DNA of 61,828 nucleotides. It comes from CAJWPI01 sp964635015 (GTDB lineage: Bacteria; Pseudomonadota; Gammaproteobacteria; Magnimaribacterales; Magnimaribacteraceae). Below, piece after piece: positions 6,898 to 14,946 of this stretch. The notes under the pieces are model-generated. The model saw nothing but the letters and a program-made list of their open reading frames with translations, was not told the DNA's origin and ran no database searches. The first letter of the stretch is position 1. The number at the start of each line of letters is the position of its first letter. A program made the position numbers and the translations under genes. The DNA is taken from contig CAZWMS010000005.1 in NCBI GenBank assembly GCA_964635015.1, forward strand, positions 1-61,828, in the 5' to 3' direction.

Positions 6898-8778
6898 TTA
6901 AAGTCTATCTTTAAATATTGTTTCAGTAATTAAATTTGAACCCCTTACGCTCAGATGAGCATCGTCTACTAATACTAAGTTATCTTCTAAAGGTGCTCCA
7001 TCGATTTTAAACAGGCATCTTTTTTCTTTACACAAATAATCAATAATGGATACAAAAGTAACATCTTCGCTATCTTCAAAGAGACTCTCTAATTTCTTAT
7101 TTTCTTTAATTAACCTAGCATTAAGACCAATCGATGTTAACGAACTTTCTTGGTTATATAAACCATAGTAAGCAACTATATTGGGTAAAGATTGCACCCA
7201 CTGAGGTGTTGGTCCAACAATAAATATTTCCTCTACTCCTGCTTCTTTTAAATAAGCGCTTAACCTTTTCCAATTGGTTTTTATGTGGTCTTTTCTTTGA
7301 GCTAGGATAACGCTTTTTATTTTCTTTTTCTTGATAATCTCAAGGGCAAATGCATTGCTTCTTGAGCAACTATTTATTTCGTTTTTATAATCATTTAATT
7401 TTAGTTTTGGGTAACAGTCTGAAGTGGCTACTTGTACAAAATTAAATTCTTTTCCAAAGTTATATCTCAACCCTGGTCCAAGAGCTTGTGCATGCGAGTC
7501 TCCCCAAATAAGAACATCTTTTTTTTCTGAAAAAGATTTATAACAACTAGGATCTATATCCTTCCCTTGAAAGTAAAAATTACACTCTTCTTTGTATGCA
7601 GGTAGGGCTAAGCTGAGACCTTTGTAATTAGCTAAAAAATCTTGATCTTCTTTAGAAAGCTTATAGTCGATGAAACCTTCAGTTTTAATACCCAATGTTG
7701 AAAAGGAGATAAAAAATACTAAAAAAATGGAAATAAAAGCTGCTAACTTTTTCCTGCTTGTTTTTTCTCTATCTCTGAACGGTTTCTCTATAAAACGCCA
7801 ACTTAAGTAAGCAAGCACAAAGCTTAATAGACAGATGAATAAAAGAACATATTCATTAAGAACTTCAGGAGAATATAGCCTCATAAAGGCCAGTAGGGGC
7901 TGGTGCCATAAATATGCACCATAAGAGATTAATCCGACTCCAACAAAAAGATTAATCGAAAATATCTTACCAACTAGGGTCCTGCTAGAAGAAAATAATA
8001 AGATAAGTACAGTTCCTAATGTCGGTAGAAGTGCATAAATTCCTGGAAATGGTGTTTCTTCTTCAAAAAAGAAGATTGAATAACCTATAAAAAATACACC
8101 TATTAAAGCTAAGTTGCTTGAAATTTTATTGATAAGTTTTTTGTTTGTATTTATAACAAAAGCAGCTGTCACACCTAATAAAATTTCCCATGCTCTTGAA
8201 GGGGTAAGAAAAAAACTTGCCGTGGGTGCATTTCTCACCGACCACTCAGATAATGACAAGCTTATAAACAACAAGCAAATTATTAATAGATTTATTTTTT
8301 TCTTTCCAAGAGACCAAAAAGCAAGAAGGAATAAAGGGAATAAAATATAAAATTGTTCTTCAACAGCCAAACTCCAGGTATGTAGAAGAGGTTTTAATTC
8401 TGCTGAAGGTGAAAAGTAATCACTTTCTAACCAGAAAAGAAAATTAGAAGCAAATAAAGATACAGCTAATATGCTTTCAGAAAAATCTTTAAGTTGATTG
8501 GGCATCATCAAGAAAAAAGCAAAGGGGATACAAGCCAACATAACTAAGAAAAGTGCCGGTAAAATCCTTCTTGCTCTTCTTTCATAAAAACCAGCCAGGC
8601 TAAATTTGCCAGCTTCTTTTTCAGAAAGGATAAGTGAGGTTATCAGATAGCCACTTATTACATAAAATATATCTACTCCTACGTAGCCTCCTTCAAAAAA
8701 AGGTATTCCTGCATGAAAAAAAATTACAGGTATGACTGCAAGAGCTCTTAAACCGTCTATCTCTTTTCTGTATTCCAA
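6898..8778 (-). CDS. OafA/YrhL-type O-acyltransferase with C-terminal SGNH domain
   Basis: A 626-residue protein. The first 360 residues form the acyltransferase-3 membrane domain: YRKEIDGLRALAV at the start, a catalytic-type FFHAG histidine, the GGYVGVDIFYVISGYLI segment and RRARRILPAL. The C-terminal 240 residues are an SGNH hydrolase-like domain with a WGDSHAQAL block and a terminal DDAHLS block. This two-domain form transfers acetyl groups to O-antigens or other periplasmic glycans. The TTG start is chosen because the conserved EYRKEIDGLRA follows directly. It is the first gene of the minus-strand glycan run. Confidence 0.9.
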   Translation of the reverse strand: MEYRKEIDGLRALAVIPVIFFHAGIPFFEGGYVGVDIFYVISGYLITSLILSEKEAGKFSLAGFYERRARRILPALFLVMLACIPFAFFLMMPNQLKDFSESILAVSLFASNFLFWLESDYFSPSAELKPLLHTWSLAVEEQFYILFPLFLLAFWSLGKKKINLLIICLLFISLSLSEWSVRNAPTASFFLTPSRAWEILLGVTAAFVINTNKKLINKISSNLALIGVFFIGYSIFFFEEETPFPGIYALLPTLGTVLILLFSSSRTLVGKIFSINLFVGVGLISYGAYLWHQPLLAFMRLYSPEVLNEYVLLFICLLSFVLAYLSWRFIEKPFRDREKTSRKKLAAFISIFLVFFISFSTLGIKTEGFIDYKLSKEDQDFLANYKGLSLALPAYKEECNFYFQGKDIDPSCYKSFSEKKDVLIWGDSHAQALGPGLRYNFGKEFNFVQVATSDCYPKLKLNDYKNEINSCSRSNAFALEIIKKKKIKSVILAQRKDHIKTNWKRLSAYLKEAGVEEIFIVGPTPQWVQSLPNIVAYYGLYNQESSLTSIGLNARLIKENKKLESLFEDSEDVTFVSIIDYLCKEKRCLFKIDGAPLEDNLVLVDDAHLSVRGSNLITETIFKDRL

Positions 8779-9051
8779 TTTCTTATTAATTTCTAATTAT
8801 TCTAACTAAAAAAGAACAATTACTTAAAGCAATAGCGGAAAAGAGTTTAATAGAAATAACTTCAGTCCTTTTTACAAATATGGTTAAGTTCATTTTCTTC
8901 AAGACGAGACTAATTTATCTGAGAACTAATTAAAAAGGAAAATAAAAAATTGTCATTGTTATTAAAGTTTCCAAGTTTTATTTGTTTATATTGCTAATAA
9001 CCTTTCTTCTTTAACTCTTCACTTGGTTTCGATTGGTCATGACCCCAATCA

Positions 9052-9104
9052 TGAAAATCCTTGTGTCGGTGGTTCGATTCCACCTATGGGCACAAGCATT
9101 CTTT
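9052..9104 (+). pseudogene. tRNA-Phe 3' half (remnant) with att-like direct repeat copy B
   Basis: Bases 9052-9092 match tRNA-Phe from the anticodon loop onward: TGAAAATCC with GAA anticodon, variable region, a perfect T arm (GGTGG, loop TTCGATT, CCACC) and acceptor TATGGGC plus A. The acceptor and D-arm half is absent upstream, and CCA is replaced by CAA, so this is not a working tRNA. Positions 9076-9104 repeat 254-282 with three mismatches. The rest of the 332-base gap (8779-9110) is AT-rich with no gene seen. The remnant ends close to the FkbM gene's stop. Confidence 0.75.
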
Positions 9105-9110
9105 AAGATT

Positions 9111-10034
9111 TTATAGGTCTAATTTTTGAGCTATATGATTTTCACAAATCAAATAATTTCCCATAGGTCTGCCTACAAGTTTAGAGTGCCTGACAATTGA
9201 TTTCTTCTTTTCTTCTCTTCTTTCTAAGTTATCATTTATATGAAAAAAATTGTAGCCTAGGCCTGAAAGCCTTTTTTCAAGGTAAGATGCAAAGTTGTCT
9301 CGAATAATTTCTATAATAAATGTAGGTTTATATTTTTCTAGTGTAGCATCAAAGCCTTCAAATACTTGAGGTTCATGAGTTTCAACATCTATTTTCATTA
9401 AATCAATTTTTTTTATATTATTTAACTTAATAAAAGAATCAAGAGTTGTAATTTCCACTTCTACTCTGCGTAAACTCTCTTCTTCAACCCCCCTGTCACG
9501 GGCTATCTCTTCAAGCTCTTTATTTACAACAACGGAAGAAGTAAAGTCTTCATAGTCATCTATGAAGAAGGAGGTTCCTTCCCTGTTAGAGATAGCTAGA
9601 TTATAACAATTGATATTAAATTTATTAATGGACGCATTTTTCTTGAGGACTTCAAAATTCCTCTCAACAGGTTCAAAAGAATAAACCTCTAAAGAGGGAT
9701 TCTGTGAGAATGCTAGCAAAGAATAAACACCAGTATTTGCTCCCAAATCGAATACTACATCAGAGGTTTTGCTTAGTTCAGCCCATACCTTTAATGAGTT
9801 TGGTTCATAACCCTCAATCCCGCGCCAGAACAGATTATTTTCAATAAATGTTCCGGTGTTATAAATCTTTATTTTTTTATCATAATAAGATAACTGAAAA
9901 TTGCCTTTAAAAACCAGATGTTGATATATTTTCTTTGAGGGTCGATACACCTTCTTTAACATAATAAATACATATTTTTTAAGAGGAATTATTCTGTAGA
10001 AAAACTTAAAAATAATTTTTATAAATTTTTTCAT
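9111..10034 (-). CDS. FkbM family SAM-dependent methyltransferase
   Basis: A 307-residue protein whose centre carries the FkbM pattern: VVFDLGANTGVYSLLA (SAM motif I), VYSFEPVERNFEVLKKN, a TTLDSF segment, and KIDLMKIDVETHEPQVFEG. FkbM methyltransferases commonly O-methylate sugars of surface glycans or secondary metabolites. The basic and aromatic N-terminal 60 residues may bind the membrane or a glycolipid. The ATG at 10034 is chosen over a TTG two codons upstream. It faces a divergent DUF1295 gene and sits just outside the tRNA-Phe repeat that closes the glycan cluster. Confidence 0.85.
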   Translation of the reverse strand: MKKFIKIIFKFFYRIIPLKKYVFIMLKKVYRPSKKIYQHLVFKGNFQLSYYDKKIKIYNTGTFIENNLFWRGIEGYEPNSLKVWAELSKTSDVVFDLGANTGVYSLLAFSQNPSLEVYSFEPVERNFEVLKKNASINKFNINCYNLAISNREGTSFFIDDYEDFTSSVVVNKELEEIARDRGVEEESLRRVEVEITTLDSFIKLNNIKKIDLMKIDVETHEPQVFEGFDATLEKYKPTFIIEIIRDNFASYLEKRLSGLGYNFFHINDNLERREEKKKSIVRHSKLVGRPMGNYLICENHIAQKLDL

Positions 10035-10141
10035 AATCAATTCAGTTTAAACTTAACTTAAAGGGCATCTATTAACCTAATTTTTTTTTAGAGAAGCTTT
10101 AACCGAGTTAGAGCAGTATACTTGTTCTAGAAAAATTTTCT

Positions 10142-11008
10142 ATGAGTGATAAAACATCTATTTTTGGTATATTACTTTGTTTGCTTTTTGCTTTACTTTT
10201 AGCTTTTGCAGGCAGTAGTGGCAATGCTTTAACACTAAATAATTATCCATTATTTACTATTTGTGGATTTATCTCCTTCATGCTTCATTGGATCGTTTTT
10301 GTACCATCTTACTTATTCAAAACAGAACTTTTTTTTGATATAACTGGTTCTGTTTGTTATTTGATAATCTTAAGCTTTGCGATGTATAACAAACCCAATA
10401 TAGATTTTAGAGCTCTAATTATCTTTTGCCTGATCTCCATTTGGGCTATTAGACTTGGATCTTTCCTCTTTATAAGAATCAAACGAAAGGGATTAGATAG
10501 AAGGTTTACTGTTATGAAAACTAAATTTTGGTGGTTTCTTTTTACATGGACCATGAGTGGCTTGTGGGTTTTAATCACTTCTGGAGCGGCATTAACAGTG
10601 ATGACTAGCGATGTAACTAAGGCAATTGGTTGGATGGGTTATTTAGGAATAATTCTTTGGCTTCTTGGTTTTACTATTGAAGTAACTGCAGATAATCAAA
10701 AGTCTGCCTTTCTTTCTAGGAAGAAAAATAGAGATAATTTTATTACCAATGGTCTTTGGGCGTGGTCAAGACACCCCAATTACTTTGGGGAAATTTTGCT
10801 CTGGTTTGGAGTTGCTTTATTAGCCACGCCTGTTTTATCAGGATTACAATTAGCAACCCTAGTCTCTCCTGTTTTTGTTTATATCTTACTTACCAAAATC
10901 AGTGGCATCCCTATGCTGGAAGCTAAGGCAGATAAAAAATGGGGAAAAAACCCAAATTATATTAAGTATAAAAAAAATACACCCTCCCTTTTTCCTTCTA
11001 AACCATGA
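10142..11008 (+). CDS. DUF1295 family membrane protein (ICMT/steroid-5-alpha-reductase-like fold)
   Basis: A 288-residue integral membrane protein with seven or so hydrophobic segments. The C-terminal ITNGLWAWSRHPNYFGEILLW motif is the SAM/NADPH-binding hallmark of the DUF1295/ICMT/PEMT superfamily, followed by the PMLEAKADKKWGKNPNYIKYKKNT tail. Members include methyltransferases and reductases, so the chemistry is open. A TATACT at 10117-10122 could be a -10 element, but no good -35 is visible. The stop overlaps the next gene by four bases (ATGA), so the two are translationally coupled. Confidence 0.8.
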   Translation: MSDKTSIFGILLCLLFALLLAFAGSSGNALTLNNYPLFTICGFISFMLHWIVFVPSYLFKTELFFDITGSVCYLIILSFAMYNKPNIDFRALIIFCLISIWAIRLGSFLFIRIKRKGLDRRFTVMKTKFWWFLFTWTMSGLWVLITSGAALTVMTSDVTKAIGWMGYLGIILWLLGFTIEVTADNQKSAFLSRKKNRDNFITNGLWAWSRHPNYFGEILLWFGVALLATPVLSGLQLATLVSPVFVYILLTKISGIPMLEAKADKKWGKNPNYIKYKKNTPSLFPSKP

Positions 11009-11439
11009 AAAATTTATTCTTATCTTTATTGGGCTTTTTCATAAGTGTTGCTTCAGCGGGCTCACTGGATTTGAACATAAAAGGAATAGAGAATGCGGGA
11101 AATATAACAGCAATTATTTATGATAGTGAAAAAGCATACAATAAAGATGTAAAAAAAAGGTCTTCCGAGTCATATGGTACTTTAATTGGAGTTTTCCCGG
11201 TTAGCAAAGGTCAAAAACAGTTAAATATTAGTTATGAAACCCAAAATGGAAGGTATGTTGTCTTCGTTTTTAATGATGTTAATAAGAATAATGATCTAGA
11301 TTCAAACTTTTTTGGGATACCAAAAGAACCCATAGGATTTACTAACGACGCATGGGGTTTTATGGGACCATCCTATAAAGAGGCGGCAATAGAAATTAAA
11401 GGCCTTACCAAGGCTATAATTAATCTTAGAAAAATATAG
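11005..11439 (+). CDS. DUF2141 secreted protein
   Basis: A 144-residue protein with a clear Sec signal peptide (MKNLFLSLLGFFISVASAG, cleavage after ASA). The mature part is all-beta in character and has the DUF2141 hallmarks: an early IIYDSEKAY strand, YVVFVFNDVNKNNDLDSNFFGIPKEPIGF and a late AAIEIKG strand. DUF2141 proteins are periplasmic or outer-membrane-associated and uncharacterised. The acidic NDVNKNNDLD stretch could bind a divalent cation. Its start overlaps the DUF1295 stop, so the two are probably co-expressed. ATG start. Confidence 0.8.
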   Translation: MKNLFLSLLGFFISVASAGSLDLNIKGIENAGNITAIIYDSEKAYNKDVKKRSSESYGTLIGVFPVSKGQKQLNISYETQNGRYVVFVFNDVNKNNDLDSNFFGIPKEPIGFTNDAWGFMGPSYKEAAIEIKGLTKAIINLRKI

Positions 11440-11451
11440 GTAGAGATAAAT

Positions 11452-11883
11452 ATGGATAAAGACATTATTAAAGGCGGGTGTTTATGTAAATCAGTAAAAT
11501 ATGAATTTAACAAACCTGATGTTATATCTGCTCATCACTGTCATTGCAAGGATTGCCAAAGATCTACAGGTAGCGGCAAAGCTACTATAGTTTTAGTACC
11601 AAGTCACCTAATTAAAGTGGACGGAAAAATAAAATTTTTTACTGTTACAGGCACGGATGGTTCGCATGTGTCTAGGGGATTTTGTCCAAATTGCGGATCT
11701 CCCTTAGTTAGTTTCTTAGAAGAAATGAAAGAAGTTAAATTTGTTAAAGCTGGCAGTCTTAATGATTCTACTTGGATAAAAGTAGATTCTAATTTTTGGA
11801 GCTCAAGTGCCGTAAAGTGGGCTCCTATAGACAGCCTACTAGCTACTTTCACTCATAACCCGGAGACTCCTTCAAGTAATTAA
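11452..11883 (+). CDS. GFA family zinc protein (glutathione-dependent formaldehyde-activating enzyme-like)
   Basis: A 143-residue protein with the complete GFA zinc-site pattern: GGCLCKSVKYEF at the start, HHCHCKDCQRSTGSG, and FCPNCGSPL for the second metal pair. Founding members bind zinc and were reported to speed glutathione-formaldehyde adduct formation, but most members have no proven activity. It follows DUF2141 by 12 bases with the same orientation, so it is likely the third gene of this small operon. ATG start with GGTAGAG upstream as a weak ribosome-binding site. Just downstream the base composition changes. Confidence 0.85.
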   Translation: MDKDIIKGGCLCKSVKYEFNKPDVISAHHCHCKDCQRSTGSGKATIVLVPSHLIKVDGKIKFFTVTGTDGSHVSRGFCPNCGSPLVSFLEEMKEVKFVKAGSLNDSTWIKVDSNFWSSSAVKWAPIDSLLATFTHNPETPSSN

Positions 11884-12039
11884 GCAAAATAGATTGAAGC
11901 CTACTGAAATTTATCGAGAAATGGTTTTAAGTCTAAAGCTGTTTGGGGATCATTCTTAACTAAAGCTTCTGAAAACTAGATGTCCCGTAATCTCATTTGG
12001 TTGATGAGCCAAAAAGAAATGAAACCTAAAGAATATCTG

Positions 12040-12474
12040 TCAAGCGCCTGATCGGATAGTAACGGGCTGCAACTCAAGCGACACAAATGCGTCAGGTGCT
12101 GTCTTCCAGTTTTCGATTTCCTTACCGTATGCTGCATCGGACAGGTCCCAGTATCTAGGCGCAACCCGGTCGATGAGGGTAACCCAGTCTTCGGCCGTAA
12201 AGTCTGACACGGAAACTTCACCATCAAAGGCAACCCAACCTTCAGGTTCCCCGACGCGGTTTGTCACCAGCACCGAAACATTGGGATCATTTGTCAGCTG
12301 CTGTACTTTGGGACTGGTGCGACCGGCAAACATTCGAACGATTTCGCCGTCCCAGTCGAACCAGACCGGTACACCGGTTGGTGCCGGTCGTGAACCGTTG
12401 TACATCAGCATCGCAAGGCGTGGTTCTGCCAGGAACGCGTCTATCTCTTGTTGATTCTTGAATCGCTTACTCAT
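12040..12474 (-). CDS. Pyridoxamine-5'-phosphate oxidase-like (split-barrel) F420/flavin-dependent protein
   Basis: A 144-residue split-barrel protein. FLAEPRLAMLMYNGSRPAPTGVPVWFDWDGEIVRMF is the opening beta sheet of PPOX-type proteins, where the strand order and the PVWF segment contact the cofactor; TSPKVQQLTNDPNVSVLV is the typical helix and phosphate-binding part. Members use FMN, F420 or heme, or act as biliverdin reductases, so the reaction is unknown. ATG start overlapping the upstream gene by eight bases. Codon use and G+C differ strongly from neighbours, implying transfer. Confidence 0.75.
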   Translation of the reverse strand: MSKRFKNQQEIDAFLAEPRLAMLMYNGSRPAPTGVPVWFDWDGEIVRMFAGRTSPKVQQLTNDPNVSVLVTNRVGEPEGWVAFDGEVSVSDFTAEDWVTLIDRVAPRYWDLSDAAYGKEIENWKTAPDAFVSLELQPVTIRSGA

Positions 12475-12937
12475 GTATCTTCACCAAGGGAAATCTCAGA
12501 TAAACCATATCCGGCGCAACCTGACGAATGTCGCCCGAATCTGGGTTACCGTTTGCGTCCAGGGCGACGCCTGCGTGAGGTGCATCTCTTGGTACGGCTC
12601 TCAAAAACGCGTCAAGCTGAACACCAATCAATTCATGGTCAGAACTCTCGACGACTGGTGTGCTCTTCCATTTTTCACCACGAATAGTTAGCACTACTTG
12701 TAGGCCGGCAGTCAGGTTCTTCCACCATCCATAAGACCGCGAAGTAAAACAATGCGCAGTCTGATCTTCAAGGTGGTAGCTAATGGGCGTAGAGAGCGGG
12801 CGACCGGATTTACGACCCCTGAATTCAATCAGCAGTGTGTTGTGGCTCATCAACCCATGGAATGGCGAGCGCAGAAGACACTCGATCGGCGGGTTGATCA
12901 GCTTATATAAAGTGTTAGCCACTACAGGTTCATCCAC
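12467..12937 (-). CDS. Nitroreductase/deazaflavin (F420)-dependent oxidoreductase-like protein (DUF385-type)
   Basis: A 156-residue protein matching the nitroreductase/quinone-reductase family of Mycobacterium Ddn type: SPFHGLMSHNTLLIEFRGRKSGRPLSTPISYH is the conserved core, and GWWKNLTAGLQVVLTIRGEKW is the following strand and helix. These enzymes usually use F420, which few Gammaproteobacteria make; flavin-using relatives also exist. GTG start. It precedes and overlaps the PPOX-like gene, suggesting one two-gene operon and possibly one shared substrate. It has the same GC-rich composition as that gene. Confidence 0.75.
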   Translation of the reverse strand: MDEPVVANTLYKLINPPIECLLRSPFHGLMSHNTLLIEFRGRKSGRPLSTPISYHLEDQTAHCFTSRSYGWWKNLTAGLQVVLTIRGEKWKSTPVVESSDHELIGVQLDAFLRAVPRDAPHAGVALDANGNPDSGDIRQVAPDMVYLRFPLVKIHE

Positions 12938-13044
12938 ATGCGATATTCCGGCGGTACACCAAAATTGCGGCTTGGCGAAACCAAACGCAATAAGACAATC
13001 ACCAAAAAAAGTAAAACTGTCAAAGCCTCACCTGCCTCTAATAA

Positions 13045-13329
13045 TTAAAGGCTTTTAAGTATTTTTATTTCTGGAGCACCCGACATATGTTTTCCCATCT
13101 CTGACCCAATAGATCTCATGTGCTCAGTCTTACCATGAGCATCTAGATCTTCTTGTCTTTTATAACGCTCCATAACTACATAAGTATTGTCATCTTCTCC
13201 TTTATAAAAGTTATAGTACACATTACCCATCTCGTTTTCCCTCACTGCTTTAACCATTTTATTTGCTATTTCTTCAAAGTCTGAATTAGATCCGGGATGA
13301 ATTTTAATTGTTGCTAAGACTCCAATCAT
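13045..13329 (-). CDS. Antibiotic biosynthesis monooxygenase (ABM) domain protein, YgiN-like
   Basis: A 94-residue single-domain protein of the ABM dimeric alpha-beta barrel. It shows IGVLATIKIHPGSNSDFEEIANKM at the start, VYYNFYKGEDDNTYVVMERYKRQEDLDAH in the middle and HMRSIGSEMGKHMSGAPEIKIL at the end. Relatives include quinol monooxygenase YgiN and the LsrG autoinducer-2 enzyme. The start is well supported by AGGAA a few bases upstream of the ATG. Its base composition is back to that of the chromosome, so it is not part of the GC-rich patch. It is divergent from the FAD reductase gene. Confidence 0.8.
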   Translation of the reverse strand: MIGVLATIKIHPGSNSDFEEIANKMVKAVRENEMGNVYYNFYKGEDDNTYVVMERYKRQEDLDAHGKTEHMRSIGSEMGKHMSGAPEIKILKSL

Positions 13330-13402
13330 TTTTTCCTCACTTTTCTGTAAATAAACTGTAAACTCTATTTCTATTTAATAAAATAATCGAGCATTTTTTA
13401 AC

Positions 13403-14617
13403 ATGAAAGATGTAATTATCATCGGCGCAGGTCAGTCTGCGGGTCAATGTGCATCTTCTTTAAGAAATGGGGGATTCGAAGGATCTATAGCTATTGTTGG
13501 AGAAGAAAACTACCCGCCTTATCAACGCCCCCCTCTTTCAAAGGGCTATTTATCTGATGAAGTGGGTCTTGAAAGAGTTTATACAAAAAAGAATGATTTT
13601 TACGAAAGCAATAGCATAGAGCTAATAACTGGCACTAGGGTCAACAAAATAAATAGAAATGAGAAATACATTGAACTTTCAAGTGAAGAAAATATTTCTT
13701 ATGAAAAGCTTGTTATAGCAACGGGAAGTAGGGTAAGGAAGTTAAATGTTGAAGGTTCGGATCTTGAAAACATTTATTACCTAAGAGGAATAGATGACTC
13801 TCAGAATATTAAGAACCTGATAAAAAATAAACATCATTTAACCATTGTAGGAGCGGGGTATATAGGGTTGGAAGTTGCAGCCGTAGCTGTAAAGGCGGGT
13901 AAATCAGTTTCAGTCATTGAAATGACTGACAGGGTCATGAATAGAACAGTGGATCCTATAATTTCGGAATATTATGAAAAGTTGCATAAAAACCATGGGG
14001 TAGATATTTATCTAGATTCAGGGCTCCAAGGTTTTGAAGGTTCAAAAGAAGTTTCTAAAGTAATTTGCTCAAATTTAGAGCTTGAAGCTGAGGGAGTTGT
14101 AATAGGGGCTGGTATCTTACCTAATGTAGAATTGGCTTTAGAGGCTAACCTTGAGTGTGAAGACGGAATTTTAGTAAATGAATTTTGTGAAACCAAGGAT
14201 AAAGATATTTATGCCTGTGGGGATTGCACCAATCATCCAAACAAACTTCTTAACAGGAGATTGCGACTAGAATCAGTTCATAATGCACTGGAGCAAGCTA
14301 AAACAGTAGCTTCTAATATCATTGGACAAAAAAAAGAATATAGTCAAATTCCTTGGTTTTGGTCAGACCAATATGACCATAAGCTACAAATTGTAGGTCT
14401 TTCTGGTGAGCACGATGAAGTTATATTAAAGGGCTCTATGGAAGAAAAAAGATTTCTAGTTTTTTACTTAAAAAGGGGTCATTTAATTTCTGTAAATGCT
14501 GTGAATAGTCCGAAAGAATTTTTAATTTGTAAAAATCTTGTGGCTAATAAAATAAAACTGACTTCTGATATAATTCTAAAAAAGCCTGTTGAAAGTTTAG
14601 TAGAGCTAACAAAATGA
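13403..14617 (+). CDS. FAD-dependent ferredoxin/rubredoxin reductase-like oxidoreductase
   Basis: A 404-residue pyridine-nucleotide-disulfide family oxidoreductase without a redox disulfide. The FAD motif GAGQSAGQCASSLR opens it, PYQRPPLSKGYL follows, VVGAGYIGLEVAAVAVKAG (here with TIV before it) is the NAD(P)H motif near residue 150, and DIYACGDCTNHPN closes the FAD site. This is the layout of ferredoxin reductases serving Rieske oxygenases or P450s (BphA4, PdR). No partner ferredoxin is nearby. The hspQ start overlaps its stop by four bases. ATG start. Confidence 0.85.
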   Translation: MKDVIIIGAGQSAGQCASSLRNGGFEGSIAIVGEENYPPYQRPPLSKGYLSDEVGLERVYTKKNDFYESNSIELITGTRVNKINRNEKYIELSSEENISYEKLVIATGSRVRKLNVEGSDLENIYYLRGIDDSQNIKNLIKNKHHLTIVGAGYIGLEVAAVAVKAGKSVSVIEMTDRVMNRTVDPIISEYYEKLHKNHGVDIYLDSGLQGFEGSKEVSKVICSNLELEAEGVVIGAGILPNVELALEANLECEDGILVNEFCETKDKDIYACGDCTNHPNKLLNRRLRLESVHNALEQAKTVASNIIGQKKEYSQIPWFWSDQYDHKLQIVGLSGEHDEVILKGSMEEKRFLVFYLKRGHLISVNAVNSPKEFLICKNLVANKIKLTSDIILKKPVESLVELTK

Positions 14618-14946
14618 AAGATATTATAAAAACCAGATACTGTTTAGGCCAAGTGGTTAAGCATAAATACTTAGATTTCAGGGGAGTAATATACGACGTC
14701 GATCCTGAATTTAATAATACAGAAGAATGGTATGAATCAATTCCTGCGGCAATAAGACCAAAAAAAGACCAACCCTTTTATCATGTTTTTGCTGAAAATG
14801 ACCAGGTATTCTATTCTGCCTATGTATCCCAACAAAATCTTTTAATAGATGACAGCAACTCTCCTATTGAACACCCAGATGTCAATGTTTTCTTTGGAGA
14901 TTTTGATGGAGAATCTTATAAGATTTTAGAAAATAGTAAAAACTAA
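14614..14946 (+). CDS. hspQ: Heat shock protein HspQ (YccV-like)
   Basis: A 110-residue protein with the YccV/hemimethylated-DNA-binding domain: YCLGQVVKHKYLDFRGVIYDVDPEF, then QPFYHVFAENDQVFYSAYVSQQNL. HspQ is a small heat-shock protein of Gammaproteobacteria that binds DNA and acts as an adaptor or enhancer for Lon protease. The usual length is about 105 residues. The ATG overlaps the reductase stop (ATGA), and its own end overlaps the convergent aminotransferase gene by four bases. RpoH is encoded at 43109-44002 in the same window and would be the natural regulator. Confidence 0.85.
   Translation: MKDIIKTRYCLGQVVKHKYLDFRGVIYDVDPEFNNTEEWYESIPAAIRPKKDQPFYHVFAENDQVFYSAYVSQQNLLIDDSNSPIEHPDVNVFFGDFDGESYKILENSKN

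Larger units (their letters stand above)
12030..12960. other. GC-richer patch, probable horizontally acquired cassette
   Basis: From about 12030 to 12960 the sequence becomes roughly half G+C by eye, against about one third on both sides, with many CG dinucleotides and G/C-ending codons. It contains exactly two overlapping genes, both on the minus strand and both of split-barrel flavin/F420 families that are commonest in Actinobacteria and Chloroflexi. No transposase, integrase or long terminal repeat is visible at the borders. The stretch 11884-12039 before it is AT-rich and holds no gene that I can support. Confidence 0.7.

Noticed and set aside
11890..11980. A possible remnant of a coding C-terminus (reading NGFKSKAVWGSFLTKASEN) before the GC-rich patch.
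   Set aside because: Only about 24 codons between stops, not recognised, and easily due to chance.
12173..12691. Several plus-strand frames in the GC-rich patch.
   Set aside because: They mirror the two split-barrel genes on the other strand; long antisense frames are common in GC-rich codons, and none shows a recognisable motif.
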